Source: Nitrososphaerales archaeon
GTDB taxonomy: Archaea; Thermoproteota; Nitrososphaeria; Nitrososphaerales; CADDZS01
Assembly: GCA_030041295.1 (NCBI GenBank)
Contig: JASHOD010000074.1
Coordinates: forward strand, 1 to 64,000
Direction of reading: 5' to 3'
Length of the DNA: 64,000 nt
Shown here: positions 1-8,845 of the stretch, one piece after another
Layout of the letters: the number at the start of each line of letters is the position of its first letter
Position numbering within the stretch: the stretch's first letter is position 1
Translations under genes and position numbers: made by a program
Notes under the pieces: generated by a model
Database searches by the model: none
Told to the model about the DNA's origin: nothing
What the model saw: the letters and a program-made list of their open reading frames with translations, nothing else

Positions 1-198
1 TCGATGCTCATCATGATGTACGGCGGATACATCGCCGGGTACGAAGCAGGAGGTCTTGGATACACCGATATGCAGATCCACGTAGCAGACTTGAGCAAGG
101 TGGAGGAGCCCATCGGCGCACTGGTCCTCATAGCGTGTGTCGGAGCACTGCTCGGCGGTCTCGGATTCCTATCCAACCACTACTTCACCAAAAGGTAA
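1..198 (+). CDS. C-terminal end of an unidentified membrane protein (5' end outside window)
   Basis: The reading frame is open from the first base, so this is the tail of a longer gene; the ATG at base 4 is probably internal. The visible 65 residues hold a glycine/tyrosine-rich stretch (GGYIAGYEAGGLGY), a polar loop, and one clear membrane helix of about 22 residues near the end, followed by a short basic tail (NHYFTKR). The arrangement looks like the last transmembrane segment of a multi-pass protein. I do not recognise the family. A strong hairpin plus T-run lies just downstream, so it is the last gene of its unit. Confidence 0.6.
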   Translation, partial: SMLIMMYGGYIAGYEAGGLGYTDMQIHVADLSKVEEPIGALVLIACVGALLGGLGFLSNHYFTKR

Positions 199-225
199 GC
201 ACCGTAAAGGTATATTGTAAACAAA

Positions 226-268
226 GAATCATTGGAGAATCATTGTATTCTCCGATTCCAACTTTTTT
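226..268 (+). terminator. Intrinsic-type terminator after the first gene
   Basis: Bases 226-240 (GAATC-ATT-GGAGAAT) pair with 247-258 (ATTCTCC-GATTC) around a 6-base loop with a 3-base bulge, giving about 12 pairs, and a TTTTTT tract follows at 263-268. It lies 28 bases after the stop codon. Confidence 0.7.
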
Positions 269-828
269 AGAATACAAACTCGGTTTCCAAGCTCCTAGAA
301 CACAAACAGTGAAACAGAATCCGGCTGGACTTTTTCTGTAATAATCATTCTACGAACTCTGACTTCCAATTTCTGTCAAGGTTCTTCATCTACGAAGGGC
401 TTGAAAGATCATTGAGAATTGTATGCTTCGATCTTTCATTTTGCAATTCCAGTACACAATCTGAAAAGCCCTCCGGCAAGCTTGCACAGACACACATGAC
501 AAGCCATTGCTCTCGAAGACGTGACCATTGTAGCAACGGCAGAACCAAGCGTATTGTGATTGCTGCTTAGGAATTTCTCAAGCTTTCGCCCTAGCAGAAA
601 AGTTGCCTCCACACGGCGTGTCTCTTAGGATCCGGTAGTTACATAAATGCAACAGGAAGTTTCGAGCACCATTCCCTTCCAAAATATATACTTGCATGGA
701 GGATGAGGACGCTGAAGAGTGTATAGTAAGAAAATCCGCACATCAATTTCGCCAAAATTCGAGACAAGATCAGATCATTAGCTTGAGATGTTCAAATTCG
801 TATTTTAGAACCTATAACGAAATTCAGC
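269..828. other. Gene-free stretch with one perfect stem-loop
   Basis: No convincing reading frame, tRNA or rRNA is visible. The only structure I see is a perfect 9-bp inverted repeat, TGAAAGATC at 402-410 and GATCTTTCA at 430-438, with a 19-base loop and a short T-run after it; it could be a second terminator or part of a small RNA. Confidence 0.4.
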
Positions 829-830
829 AA

Positions 831-838
831 TTATATAT
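831..838 (+). promoter_or_regulatory. TATA box of the pilin pair
   Basis: TTATATAT lies 35 bases upstream of the first pilin ATG, the spacing expected for an archaeal promoter with a very short leader. Confidence 0.5.
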
Positions 839-872
839 TCATCAAATTTGGAAGTTCGCTCTGGATTAGACG

Positions 873-1427
873 ATGGACAGACAAATGCTGTTCGACCATA
901 CGAAGAGACAGCAACGCAAAGCTATCTCTCCAATCATAGCTACATTGCTTCTCATTTTAATCGCGATCGCCGCAGGAGTTGTGGTGTACGCATACGTGTT
1001 AGGTTTCATAGGAGGCGCTACCTCTAACTCTGGCGGAAGTACATCAGTCATACAAGTCTCCGCTTTCTGCATGAGTGCAAGTCAAAACTGCAACGGAGGT
1101 AGCATGTACGTGACCCTGACAAACGAGGGATCTACGTCAATCACTTTGTCCACCTCGAGCGCTGCCCAACTTTACTTTACAGATGTTACAAAAGGAACAA
1201 ATACGGCAATTGCTTGCCCTGCCACGACCCCCACGACCGTCAATGCAAACGGTGGAACTAGTTCTGTCACAATTACTCCTGGCAACAGCTACACTTGCAG
1301 CATAGCGGCCGCTAACTACTTGACCGGTGCTACTTTACTGAACAGCGCCGTCGGAGATACAATGTCTATCAAAGTGGTAAATCCCGACAGTGGTACGGCC
1401 ACCCAAAGTACGAAGCTAATTAGCTAG
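873..1427 (+). CDS. Archaeal type IV pilin-like protein 1
   Basis: 184 residues. The N-terminus has a basic leader (KRQQRK) followed directly by the class III signal/assembly helix AISPIIATLLLILIAIAAGV, the hallmark of archaeal pilins and adhesion filaments cut by a PibD-type prepilin peptidase; cleavage is expected just before or near AISP. After the helix the protein is Ser/Thr/Gly-rich with four cysteines (AFCMSASQNC; IACPA; YTCS) that could form disulfides outside the cell. It is the first of a tandem pair with the gene at 1439, which has nearly the same helix but an unrelated distal part. No assembly ATPase or platform protein is visible nearby. Confidence 0.85.
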   Translation: MDRQMLFDHTKRQQRKAISPIIATLLLILIAIAAGVVVYAYVLGFIGGATSNSGGSTSVIQVSAFCMSASQNCNGGSMYVTLTNEGSTSITLSTSSAAQLYFTDVTKGTNTAIACPATTPTTVNANGGTSSVTITPGNSYTCSIAAANYLTGATLLNSAVGDTMSIKVVNPDSGTATQSTKLIS

Positions 1428-1438
1428 AAAGGTGAATA

Positions 1439-2257
1439 ATGGAAATGAATAGAAACAAAATCTCCAAACAAAAGCGTGCAATCAGCCCGATCATCGCGAC
1501 GTTGTTACTCATACTGATCGCAATAGCGGCTGGCGTTGTTGTCTATGCGTACGTGCTAGGTTTCGTAGGAAATTCCACGAGCAACAGTGGAGGCACAAAG
1601 GATACACTTAGCATCGATCAGCTCGTAATAACCCATGTTACTACAAGCGCGGCCGTAACGGTCTTCTTGCGAAATCAGGGTCCGACAACTGAATCATACA
1701 ATACCGGATTCGTTCTATCCTCAAGTACTCTTAATGATATTCTTGGACCGGCTGTCACAGTCACAATTACACTCGGTGGAACTTCACCAACTGCGACGGT
1801 AGCTTCCGTTGCTCTAGCTTACGTAAGTGCGAGCAGTATTTCGGTAGCAGTAACTCTTGCTGCGGCTTGCGGTGGAACAACGCCAACGATAGCTCTTACA
1901 GTGAATGGTCTAGGGGGAACTGCGGGATCGCTTGCTGCAACATCTTGTTCAGGAGGAGTAGGTCCCTATAGCGCCACTTTCACAGCAGTCAGTCCAACCG
2001 TGTCGAGCACCTTTGCAGCGAGCACAGGAGCTGCACTTGCTCTAAGTGTTGTAAGTGGAACAACGTATGTCTTTGGAACATCAGTTACAGCCGGAACGCT
2101 CTCTACAAGTGTCAATCAAGTATCTCAATTAACACTCGCACCACAGTCCACAACGGCAAATGTCAACACCAATCCGCTTACTGCTGGATTGACCTATACG
2201 CTCCAGGTTACTGGAACTGACGGCGCTCAGACTAGTTTAAGCGCAAAATCATCCTAA
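1439..2257 (+). CDS. Archaeal type IV pilin-like protein 2
   Basis: 272 residues, 11 bases after pilin 1 and preceded by a good ribosome binding site (AGGTGA, 4 bases before the ATG). The leader ends in KQKR, followed by AISPIIATLLLILIAIAAGV, identical to pilin 1 over the assembly helix. The rest is low-complexity, Thr/Ser/Ala/Val-rich and predicted to be extracellular, with two cysteines about 25 residues apart (AACGG, TSCSG). Such repeats of short hydroxylated residues are usual for surface filaments and are likely glycosylated. Together the two genes look like a co-transcribed major/minor pilin pair. Confidence 0.85.
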   Translation: MEMNRNKISKQKRAISPIIATLLLILIAIAAGVVVYAYVLGFVGNSTSNSGGTKDTLSIDQLVITHVTTSAAVTVFLRNQGPTTESYNTGFVLSSSTLNDILGPAVTVTITLGGTSPTATVASVALAYVSASSISVAVTLAAACGGTTPTIALTVNGLGGTAGSLAATSCSGGVGPYSATFTAVSPTVSSTFAASTGAALALSVVSGTTYVFGTSVTAGTLSTSVNQVSQLTLAPQSTTANVNTNPLTAGLTYTLQVTGTDGAQTSLSAKSS

Positions 2258-2292
2258 GCCCGATTTTTCTGGGCTATCTTCTCTTTTTCTTT
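2257..2292 (+). terminator. Terminator after the pilin pair
   Basis: AGCCC (2257-2261) pairs with GGGCT (2271-2275), followed by a pyrimidine tract rich in T (to about 2292). It starts on the last base of the pilin 2 stop codon. Confidence 0.55.
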
Positions 2293-2383
2293 TCGATGAC
2301 TTTGTCCAGTTTCATCTTGGATTCTGCGGGACTTTATTTGAAATGACTTATTACGTGAATTAGTAAAGCTCTTTTCACCGCAT

Positions 2384-3235
2384 TTGGAATCAGCGACATC
2401 GCAAGCTATCTCTGCAGATCTCTTGGGGAGATTGAATCAGAGTTACATCGATTCCGACTGGGAGTTACAAATGAGTACCCCGGGAGCTGCAATGGAGGCG
2501 TGGAAGGAGGCTACCGTGATGAAAAGCGAGCTCCCGACTGAGCTTGTGAACAAGGTCTTTCTTCTCCAGGAAAAACCAGCAATCGAAGATCCCGTGGCAT
2601 TCTTGAAAAAGTGCCAGAGTTTCTTTGGAAGAGTCCCTTGGCGAATAATTACAACAATATCAGGAAGTGAGACTATCAAAGTCGCGGCGAGGAAATTCGG
2701 CATGTCCTTTGACGAGGGCAGCCCTGGTATGCTACTTCAAAATGTTCCAGCGTCTTTTCCCAATCATCCGGAGACACTTGCAATAAAGAAAGTGTCGAAT
2801 ACAAAGGAAATGGTCGATTTCTTCAATGTGCTGCGGGCCTCATTTAAGATCCCAATGTTTGCGCTCAAAGTTTCGTACCCGGAGGTTCCGGATCATCCAG
2901 TTTCGCTCTTTGTCGGTTACGAAGCGAATGTTCCCGTCAGCTGTTCTTCGCTGGTCTGCTTGAACGGAATTGGGGGAATATTCTCTGTGGGGACTAGTCC
3001 CGAATCTCGAAGGAAAGGATACGGCGAAGCTCTTACCTGGATGGCGGTCAAGGAATCGAGAGAACTAGGTTGCGATGCGAACTTTCTCCAAGCTTCAGAA
3101 ATGGGGGCTCACGTATATGAGAAGATGGGTTTTCGTCAAGTGATTTCCTATCTGGAGTGGACCAAGAAGGCATCGCTGATCAACAGGTTGCGCGGACTGA
3201 TTTACTGGATCAGGCTATCAAGAAAAAGTCAATAG
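2384..3235 (+). CDS. GNAT-family N-acetyltransferase
   Basis: 283 residues from a TTG start. The C-terminal half (about residues 140-265) shows the GNAT fold: VSTSPESRRKGYGEAL-like acetyl-CoA loop (here VGTSPESRRKGYGEALTW, matching the Q/RxxGxG/A pyrophosphate loop), and the final EKMGFRQV strand typical of the family. The N-terminal half (1-135) is not obviously similar to anything and may be a second, degenerate acetyltransferase lobe, as in other two-lobed archaeal GNATs. Substrate unknown. It stands alone between a terminator and a small membrane gene. Alternative starts are possible because no ribosome site is evident. Confidence 0.75.
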   Translation: MESATSQAISADLLGRLNQSYIDSDWELQMSTPGAAMEAWKEATVMKSELPTELVNKVFLLQEKPAIEDPVAFLKKCQSFFGRVPWRIITTISGSETIKVAARKFGMSFDEGSPGMLLQNVPASFPNHPETLAIKKVSNTKEMVDFFNVLRASFKIPMFALKVSYPEVPDHPVSLFVGYEANVPVSCSSLVCLNGIGGIFSVGTSPESRRKGYGEALTWMAVKESRELGCDANFLQASEMGAHVYEKMGFRQVISYLEWTKKASLINRLRGLIYWIRLSRKSQ

Positions 3236-3426
3236 TACAGGCGAGGCCTGAAAAAAAGGGAAGAAGAGGTAGAAACCCTGTATATATGCAGAAATCGGGA
3301 ATACATTATTTGATCTGATTTCAAATCGGCAAACAAGTTAATTTCCAAGAAACTCTCAATTTTGAGTGCATGTCTTGGTTCAGTGCTTGAGCTCTTTTAC
3401 CGAATCGCCTCGTCTCTAGAAACTTC

Positions 3427-3636
3427 GTGATTTTGTTCGTATTTGCGACGAATACGCACCTCTTGGACGTATTCATCGATGCGTACGCAAAGAACAACCT
3501 CTCGTTATACCTGCAGCAGAGAATCTATGAAATGTTCGGTCATGGAGTATTAGTGAGCATCTACCTGGAAGCAGTTCTTGAGGCTCTAGGTCTGTCAGTT
3601 CTGATAGGATATGTCATCTCTAGGCTGCGCAAGTAA
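3427..3636 (+). CDS. Small putative membrane protein
   Basis: 69 residues from a GTG start. There is a hydrophobic N-terminal stretch and a second hydrophobic segment near the end (about residues 38-65) followed by a basic tail (SRLRK), so it could be a two-helix membrane protein. No family recognised; no clear ribosome site. Kept because the composition is protein-like and no competing frame exists. Confidence 0.4.
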   Translation: MILFVFATNTHLLDVFIDAYAKNNLSLYLQQRIYEMFGHGVLVSIYLEAVLEALGLSVLIGYVISRLRK

Positions 3637-3807
3637 AGTTTCTTTTTCAGGCGCAAATTTACTATCACATGCATTGTCTAATTTTGAACATCATCGGCGT
3701 ATGACTGCCTCAAAAAGGACCTTCTCTGACAGAATGTCAACCAAAGCTTCAAATTTTTTGTCTATCTAACTTAAACAATCTAATTTCATCAATGGACAAG
3801 GAAAATC

Positions 3808-4050
3808 ATGAATCAACAACAAACAGCAGATCAAGATAAACAAGAAAACCTTGAACTAGCAATCCAACTGATTGAAAAACTGGAATCGCAAGTTGACATT
3901 TTTACGCTGAACAAGGCGATCGCCATAATTATTGAAAACAGAGCGCGTGCAGAGACTCTTGCTTCCGATTGGCTCGCAAACAAGTTCCAAGATATCGAAC
4001 AAGCTTCTTCAAGGAGCAACATGCATCCTCTCGTAGCGGATCTTTCATAG
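3808..4050 (+). CDS. Small acidic helical protein, unknown
   Basis: 80 residues from an ATG. The middle (about 13-55) is rich in E, K, L and I with heptad-like spacing, suggesting a short coiled coil; the N-terminus is Gln-rich. No motif recognised. The gene is isolated, with AT-rich sequence upstream. The overlapping +2 frame (to 4223) is less protein-like and was left out. Confidence 0.45.
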   Translation: MNQQQTADQDKQENLELAIQLIEKLESQVDIFTLNKAIAIIIENRARAETLASDWLANKFQDIEQASSRSNMHPLVADLS

Positions 4051-4444
4051 CTTTGGAACGGTCCGAGAGAGTCAAAATCGAAGTTCTCTGCTTCGTTTCC
4101 CAGATAGGAATGTTGGAAGACATTACTATCATCATTCCTTTTTATATTCCCAATGGGGTGCGCGATTTCATCGGCGGGCGTGTCTTTTTAAGAGAAAGAG
4201 AGTTGTTACTGAGGGTACAATAGTCCTTCATATACTGGGTACCCGAGGCCCTCTCACACCGGCGCGAGCGTCCTTTAATGAACGTTCTTCAAAGTATGGC
4301 TTTAGGGCGTCCTGCCGCTCCCTGAATATATACTACTACAAAAACTGTTCGACTCTCTAATCTATTTTATTCGCATTCACAAGAGCAATGCTTCATAATT
4401 CTTTATTTCTATCGAAGGCCACAATCTGAGAAAGCGCTTTGAAC
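4051..4444. other. Intergenic region with a candidate TATA box
   Basis: No gene seen. A TATA-like stretch (GAATATATAC) at 4324-4333 lies about 110 bases before the next start, implying a leader of roughly 85 bases; a second AT-rich patch (ATAATTCTTTATTTC) near 4396-4410 would give a short leader instead. GGGTAC repeats near 4214 and 4238 form no long stem. Confidence 0.35.
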
Positions 4445-6100
4445 ATGTCTCAAAAACAAACTAGCCCGTATTCCTTCGCCGAACTTCTTGTGAAATGCCT
4501 CGAGAACGAGGGGGTAAAGTTCGTCTTTGGCCTACCCGGAGAGGAAAACATCCACATCGTAGACGTCTTGAGCAGCTCTACTTCGATTCGTTTCATTTTA
4601 GTGAGACACGAGCAGGCAGCTTCCTTCATGGCTGACATGTACGGCCGTGTTTCAGGAAAGGCCGGGGTGTGCCTTGCGACCTTGGGGCCCGGAGCCATAA
4701 ATCTCCTGTTGGGTACGGCGGATGCCTTCACCGACAGCACGCCGCTAGTAGCTTTGAGCGCCCAAGTGAGCCGAGAACGTGCCTACAAAGAAACTCATCA
4801 ATTCGTCGACTTACTAAGCATGTTCAAGCCAGTCACGAAATGGTCTGCGATCGTCGAAACTCCGGACGCATTGCCTGAGATGATCAGGAAAGCCTTCAAA
4901 GTAGCCCAGGCTCCTAGGCCGGGGTCCTGCTACCTTTGCATCCCCGAGGATATAGAGAAGTTGATGGTTTCAAGTGAGCTCGTCCCCCTCCTTCCCTCCA
5001 AGGTATACGACAGCTCCCCGCTTGACTCCCAGATCGAGCGCGCCGCAAAGATATTAGAAGAAGCCAAATTTCCAATCATCCTTGCTGGACACGGGGCAGC
5101 AAGGAACAACGCGAGCGATGCCCTAATTCACTTCTCTGAGAAACTCAAGATCCCGGTCGCGATGACTTTCATGGGAAAGGGGGTGTTCCCAAGAAATCAC
5201 CCGTACGCCTTGGGAACCGTGGGCTTTGCAAAGCACGACTATACCAACTTTGGATTTGATCGCTCCGACGTCATAATCTCAATCGGATACGACCTCCAGG
5301 AGTTTGACCCGGCTAGAGTAAACCCTAGTGGCGACAAGAAGATCATCCACATCGCTCAATACCCCGCCGAAGTAGACAGCCACTACACGGTCGCGGTCGG
5401 TATCGAAAGTAACCTCTCCGAAGCGCTCGACAAACTGGGCAAGAGAGTTGCTACTCCTAGAAGGGAGATTGACATGGAGCAATTCAAAATTCGGAGCACT
5501 ATCGAGAGAGAACTTGCAAACGGAGCAAATGACGACTCTTTCCCCTTAAAACCTCAGAGGATCGTGCACGACACTCGAGAAGCTCTTGGCGAGTCCGATT
5601 TTGTTTTGGTCGACACGGGAGCCCTCAAAATGTGGATGTCACGCCTTTACCCAACTTACAAGCCAAACACTTGTCTTGTTTCAAATGGACTTTCCACGAT
5701 GGCATTCGCTCTTCCCGGTGCGATTGCAGTGAAACTCGCCCACTCAGAACGAAAGGTGCTTGCCGCCTGCGGTGACGCCGGTTTTCTCATGAACGCGTCC
5801 GAGATCGAAACTGCGATCAGGGAAAAAGTCTCATTTGTGATTTTGATCTGGGTCGACGGATCCTATGGTTTGATCAAGTGGGAGATGGACGATACTCTGG
5901 GTCACCACTCTTCCGTCGATTTCAATAATCCCGACTTTGTAAAATACGCGGAGAGTTTCGGTGCAAAAGGTTACGAGATCAAGAGAGCCTCCGATCTTCT
6001 TCCGACACTACAAAGGGCCTTGTCTGATGAAAAATCGGTCTCCGTCATCGCCTGCCCAGTAGATTACACGGAGAACGAAAAACTCGCTAGTAGACTCTGA
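4445..6100 (+). CDS. Acetolactate synthase-like thiamine-diphosphate enzyme
   Basis: 551 residues from the ATG at 4445 (a TTG two codons upstream is also in frame). It has the three-domain ThDP layout: N-terminal PYR domain with the catalytic Glu in VRHEQAASFMADMYGR (about residue 51), central domain, and C-terminal PP domain with the ThDP/Mg motif GDAGFLMNASEIETA and IWVDGSYGLIKWEM, which resembles catabolic AlsS more than biosynthetic IlvB. The expected reaction is condensation of two pyruvates to 2-acetolactate and CO2 in the cytoplasm. No regulatory small subunit (IlvN) lies next to it, and no acetolactate decarboxylase, so whether it serves valine synthesis or another 2-oxoacid ligation cannot be told. 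Confidence 0.8.
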   Translation: MSQKQTSPYSFAELLVKCLENEGVKFVFGLPGEENIHIVDVLSSSTSIRFILVRHEQAASFMADMYGRVSGKAGVCLATLGPGAINLLLGTADAFTDSTPLVALSAQVSRERAYKETHQFVDLLSMFKPVTKWSAIVETPDALPEMIRKAFKVAQAPRPGSCYLCIPEDIEKLMVSSELVPLLPSKVYDSSPLDSQIERAAKILEEAKFPIILAGHGAARNNASDALIHFSEKLKIPVAMTFMGKGVFPRNHPYALGTVGFAKHDYTNFGFDRSDVIISIGYDLQEFDPARVNPSGDKKIIHIAQYPAEVDSHYTVAVGIESNLSEALDKLGKRVATPRREIDMEQFKIRSTIERELANGANDDSFPLKPQRIVHDTREALGESDFVLVDTGALKMWMSRLYPTYKPNTCLVSNGLSTMAFALPGAIAVKLAHSERKVLAACGDAGFLMNASEIETAIREKVSFVILIWVDGSYGLIKWEMDDTLGHHSSVDFNNPDFVKYAESFGAKGYEIKRASDLLPTLQRALSDEKSVSVIACPVDYTENEKLASRL

Positions 6101-6659
6101 GCCGTGTTGATAGGTGCGGTCACGAAACACAGCCTAGCGCTTTCTTAATTCCTTTCTTAGCTCTTGTATCGTCTTGAATATCGAAGGACTCCGTTCGAGC
6201 TAGCGAAATCAGAGTGTCGTACCCTATAGCGATCGAAACTTCTCTGCTTCCTTTTGATTCCTCATCCTTCGAGGCATTCGACTGCCCTAGCTCTTATTGC
6301 GCTTGATCAATTTTGTTTCATCCTAGGCCCCGCTCACACTTACTACATCCTGCGAATTAGGTTGACGGTTTCTTGTAGGCTGTGATTCGGGTATACACTC
6401 TATCAAGAATCCTCAGTAACTAGAAGTACAGAGCAATACTCTGTATTCCAAAGCCTGAGGTTTGAGATTTGTTATTGAGAGGACAGAAAAGGAAAAACTG
6501 GCTCACTAATCATTCTCAAATCGCCTAAATTAACCGCAGCTTATTTTCGGGGAATTTGGCAATCTCAAGTGATTCAAAAAGCAGCTATATATTTTCCACA
6601 ATTGGCGAATGAAAGACATCCGCAAAGACAGAAAAAAAGAGAAGTGAAGTTAAAAGAAA
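6101..6659. other. Long intergenic region with TATA box
   Basis: No convincing gene. A short perfect inverted repeat (TACAGAG, 5-base loop, CTCTGTA) lies at 6427-6445. A clear TATA stretch (CTATATATTTT) at 6585-6595 precedes the winged-helix gene at 6660, and a purine-rich tract (AAAGAGAAGTGAAG) before that ATG could act as ribosome site. Confidence 0.4.
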
Positions 6660-7010
6660 ATGCTAAACTCTCAACAACCACCGGAAGACTCGATATCATC
6701 GTCAGCCTCGACTTTTAGGACCATGAACGGATCGAAGCTCTCAACCGAGAAGGATCGTCGCTCGAAGATGGAGATGTACCTAGATATTCTGCGAGCCATC
6801 GGATCTGGCGCAGAGAAACCCACGCACATCATGTACAAGGCAAATCTCTCGTGGGTCGTGATGAGAGGGTTCCTAGAAAATCTCAAAGGCCAAGGACTGG
6901 TCGTAGAGTCGGTCGAAGACGGAAGATCAACCCTCCATCTCTCGAACAGAGGATACGAACTCCTAAACCAATTCCTCGTCGTGAGAGAATACTTCGTGAA
7001 AATCGAGTAG
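6660..7010 (+). CDS. Winged-helix transcriptional regulator (HTH_45-like)
   Basis: 116 residues. After a disordered Ser-rich N-terminus (1-30) comes RSKMEMYLDILRAI, KPTHIMYKANLSW, LENLKGQGLVVES and LSNRGYELLNQF, the pattern of the compact archaeal winged-helix family often called HTH_45: two helices, recognition helix with the conserved THIMYKANLS, beta wing, and a final helix for dimerisation. These proteins are usually small DNA-binding regulators without a ligand domain. It is followed 33 bases later by a zinc-finger protein on the same strand, probably co-transcribed. Confidence 0.75.
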   Translation: MLNSQQPPEDSISSSASTFRTMNGSKLSTEKDRRSKMEMYLDILRAIGSGAEKPTHIMYKANLSWVVMRGFLENLKGQGLVVESVEDGRSTLHLSNRGYELLNQFLVVREYFVKIE

Positions 7011-7043
7011 TTACAAAAAGAGGATAACGGGATAATCTCGAAA

Positions 7044-7304
7044 ATGGCTTCTCAAATAGTGTCAACAAAGCGCGTCACAAAGAAAGCGCAGCAAAAGGAC
7101 GCAGATGATGAGGATATTCAGTACTGCCAGTTTTGCGGCGTTCCATTAAACCAAATCTTCGGAGAAAACATGCTCTCAAGAAGGAAGTATTGCTCGGCAA
7201 AATGCAGAAACACGGCTACAAGCCGCCTTTCAAGAGCTAGACTCGGGATTCCGCCTCCAAAGCGCGCCATCAGCAGGTTATCGGATCCTCTATATTTCAA
7301 CTGA
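7044..7304 (+). CDS. Small zinc-finger protein
   Basis: 86 residues. A basic N-terminus (residues 8-20) precedes YCQFCGVPL and, 25 residues on, RKYCSAKCRNTA: two CxxC/CxxxC pairs that would bind one zinc. The second half (RLSRARLG...PPKRA) is basic and probably contacts nucleic acid. Similar zinc-finger microproteins are common in Thaumarchaeota, but no specific function is known to me. It follows the winged-helix gene on the same strand. Confidence 0.6.
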   Translation: MASQIVSTKRVTKKAQQKDADDEDIQYCQFCGVPLNQIFGENMLSRRKYCSAKCRNTATSRLSRARLGIPPPKRAISRLSDPLYFN

Positions 7305-7423
7305 GAAAAATAGGGCACGTTGCCGAAGCTTCTCAGGGTCTCGATTGACAGTATTGTGAAAATGGTTAATTTCGATTAATATTAGCGGAGCCTAATCTAT
7401 AGGTAAAGAGGTCTCGCTTTGAG

Positions 7424-7678
7424 GTGAACTCGAACGCAGATTCTGCCATGAGTAGCAGACAGCAAGGAGTTACCACGAAAGAATCTGAGGCCTCATACGA
7501 ACAAAAGCTCCGGACGATGAGTACCTCGGAGTTGATCCAAGAACGCGGTACTCTAAAGTGGCATTATGCTCTTTTCAAGGAAAGCAGAAAGTTCGAAATG
7601 ATCTGTGCCGTTGAACTTGAGATTGCGAGACGAAAAGGAAGTCTAAAGCCCTCCATACACAACGGCGTCGAACGATAA
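7424..7678 (+). CDS. Small helical protein, family shared with the gene at 8846
   Basis: 84 residues from GTG (an ATG at codon 9 is possible). The core, YEQKLRTMSTSELIQE then LKWHYALFKES and ending in AVELEIARRKG, lines up with residues 45-112 of the minus-strand protein at 8846-9196 (YEKSLRARSLSSLITE, LKQH, AVQIEIGRRLHP), so the two are probably paralogues. Predicted all-helical and cytoplasmic; function unknown. Confidence 0.5.
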   Translation: MNSNADSAMSSRQQGVTTKESEASYEQKLRTMSTSELIQERGTLKWHYALFKESRKFEMICAVELEIARRKGSLKPSIHNGVER

Positions 7679-7767
7679 ACGGTCTTTCTTCTAATCCAGG
7701 CTGATTCTTAGGCCGTGAAACTTTTCTTCCATCCCCACAAATAACAAGAAGAAGGAGGAATATCTCT

Positions 7768-8094
7768 CTAGTGGACGGCGGTTTGAAGTAGCACTCGGTC
7801 CCGTCTCACTTGAGAAATGAGGTCAGGCAAAGAGTCTGAATAGTCATCCCCAGTACGCGATTTAATTTCGTCAGTAATCGCGGTCTCGATTTGCTTTGCG
7901 CTCTTTCCAAAGATGCTCTTGAGGGCCTCGAGAAATCCCTGGGGATTCGCGATGATCCCTTCGTTCGGGGCCTGATTCAAAACGACCATTCGCCAGTAGA
8001 CGGTATACTTTATCCCTGGTCCGAATTTGTCCAAACCTGAATCTATGCACTGCATGAGTTCATAGTCATCCAACATTTTCTTTGTGGCATTCAT
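7768..8094 (-). CDS. Conserved archaeal protein, paralogue of 62826-63170 (possibly DUF3227-like)
   Basis: 108 residues. It shares with the protein at 62826 the run DDYELM.C, FGPGIKY, WRMVVL, EGI, SIFG, IE.AI..EI.SRT, roughly half of all positions. The segment with P-x-x-F-x-x-AL-x-x-IFG-x-x-x-x-x-IE resembles a small archaeal domain I remember as DUF3227, but I cannot confirm the name. Predicted helical, soluble, no metal or catalytic motif. It is transcribed alone. Confidence 0.6.
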   Translation of the reverse strand: MNATKKMLDDYELMQCIDSGLDKFGPGIKYTVYWRMVVLNQAPNEGIIANPQGFLEALKSIFGKSAKQIETAITDEIKSRTGDDYSDSLPDLISQVRRDRVLLQTAVH

Positions 8095-8240
8095 TTTCTG
8101 TTGAGACTATTACACGTCTCAAGAATAATAGCAAATTGGATTTGGTACATGAGATTTCAAATCCGTACGCCGCCTTCAAAAAGTCTTAACATATCTGAAC
8201 TGTAGGAAGATGATATAGCGAGTCCTGATAGTCAAAATTA

Positions 8241-8588
8241 ATGCCGCTCGATTATTCATACCTTGCACTCGGCATCGTCGCGTTAGTCTCAGTCCTTGGA
8301 ATGGCCTATTACGCCTCTCGGATACTGTTCCAAATGAGAACCGGAGAATTAGAAAAGACATGGAGATATCTGGTTGCAGGCGCGTATTTGATTGCGGCGG
8401 CGGTCACAATACTCCTAGTCCAGGAAGTTGCTACCTTCTCGTCACTCATATCGTCAATTGCGTCACATCTAGGAGTGACAATGCTGGTAATCGGATCTTT
8501 GTACATTTTATTCGGATTCAGGGCCCACTACCGAGTCTTCAGCCCCAAGCACCCGAACGTAAAGATGGACGAGTTTATCGAGCGCTAG
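8241..8588 (+). CDS. Small integral membrane protein
   Basis: 115 residues with an N-terminus of about 25 hydrophobic residues, a polar connector (MRTGELEKTWRYL) and two further hydrophobic segments (about 47-63 and 68-95), then a charged tail ending in KMDEFIER. The three-helix layout resembles the membrane part of some archaeal sensor proteins, but there is no kinase domain here. Its last 4 bases overlap the convergent gene at 8585. Confidence 0.6.
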   Translation: MPLDYSYLALGIVALVSVLGMAYYASRILFQMRTGELEKTWRYLVAGAYLIAAAVTILLVQEVATFSSLISSIASHLGVTMLVIGSLYILFGFRAHYRVFSPKHPNVKMDEFIER

Positions 8589-8815
8589 ACTTCTAGTCCG
8601 TGCCTTGCTAGAAGATGGTTCTTAAATTCGGACTCTGTCTTGTGATTCTTTAGCCAGCCGCGTCTCGCGAGAGCCTCGTACGCGGAACATATCGCGCAGC
8701 CGCTTGAGACCTGAGCTTTGATAGATCTCTCCTTTTCTTCAGCCCTCAATTTGAAGAAAGTTGATGCGATATCCGTCGCGTCTTGAGCTGGCTTCCTCGG
8801 TGCTTCAATTATCAT
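8585..8815 (-). CDS. Small protein with possible C2H2-type metal site
   Basis: 76 residues from an ATG. CAIC at about residue 40 and HLLARH near the end give a Cys2-His2 set (C-x2-C, H-x4-H) that could hold zinc. The N-terminal half is charged and helical. Convergent with, and overlapping by 4 bases, the membrane gene to its left. Function unknown. Confidence 0.45.
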   Translation of the reverse strand: MIIEAPRKPAQDATDIASTFFKLRAEEKERSIKAQVSSGCAICSAYEALARRGWLKNHKTESEFKNHLLARHGLEV

Positions 8816-8845
8816 TGTAAGAAATCAAATACTCCCTTTTTCTTT

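Noticed and set aside
3969-4223. 84-codon plus-strand frame overlapping the small gene at 3808
   Set aside because: Arg-rich, unlike neighbours, and overlaps a better frame.
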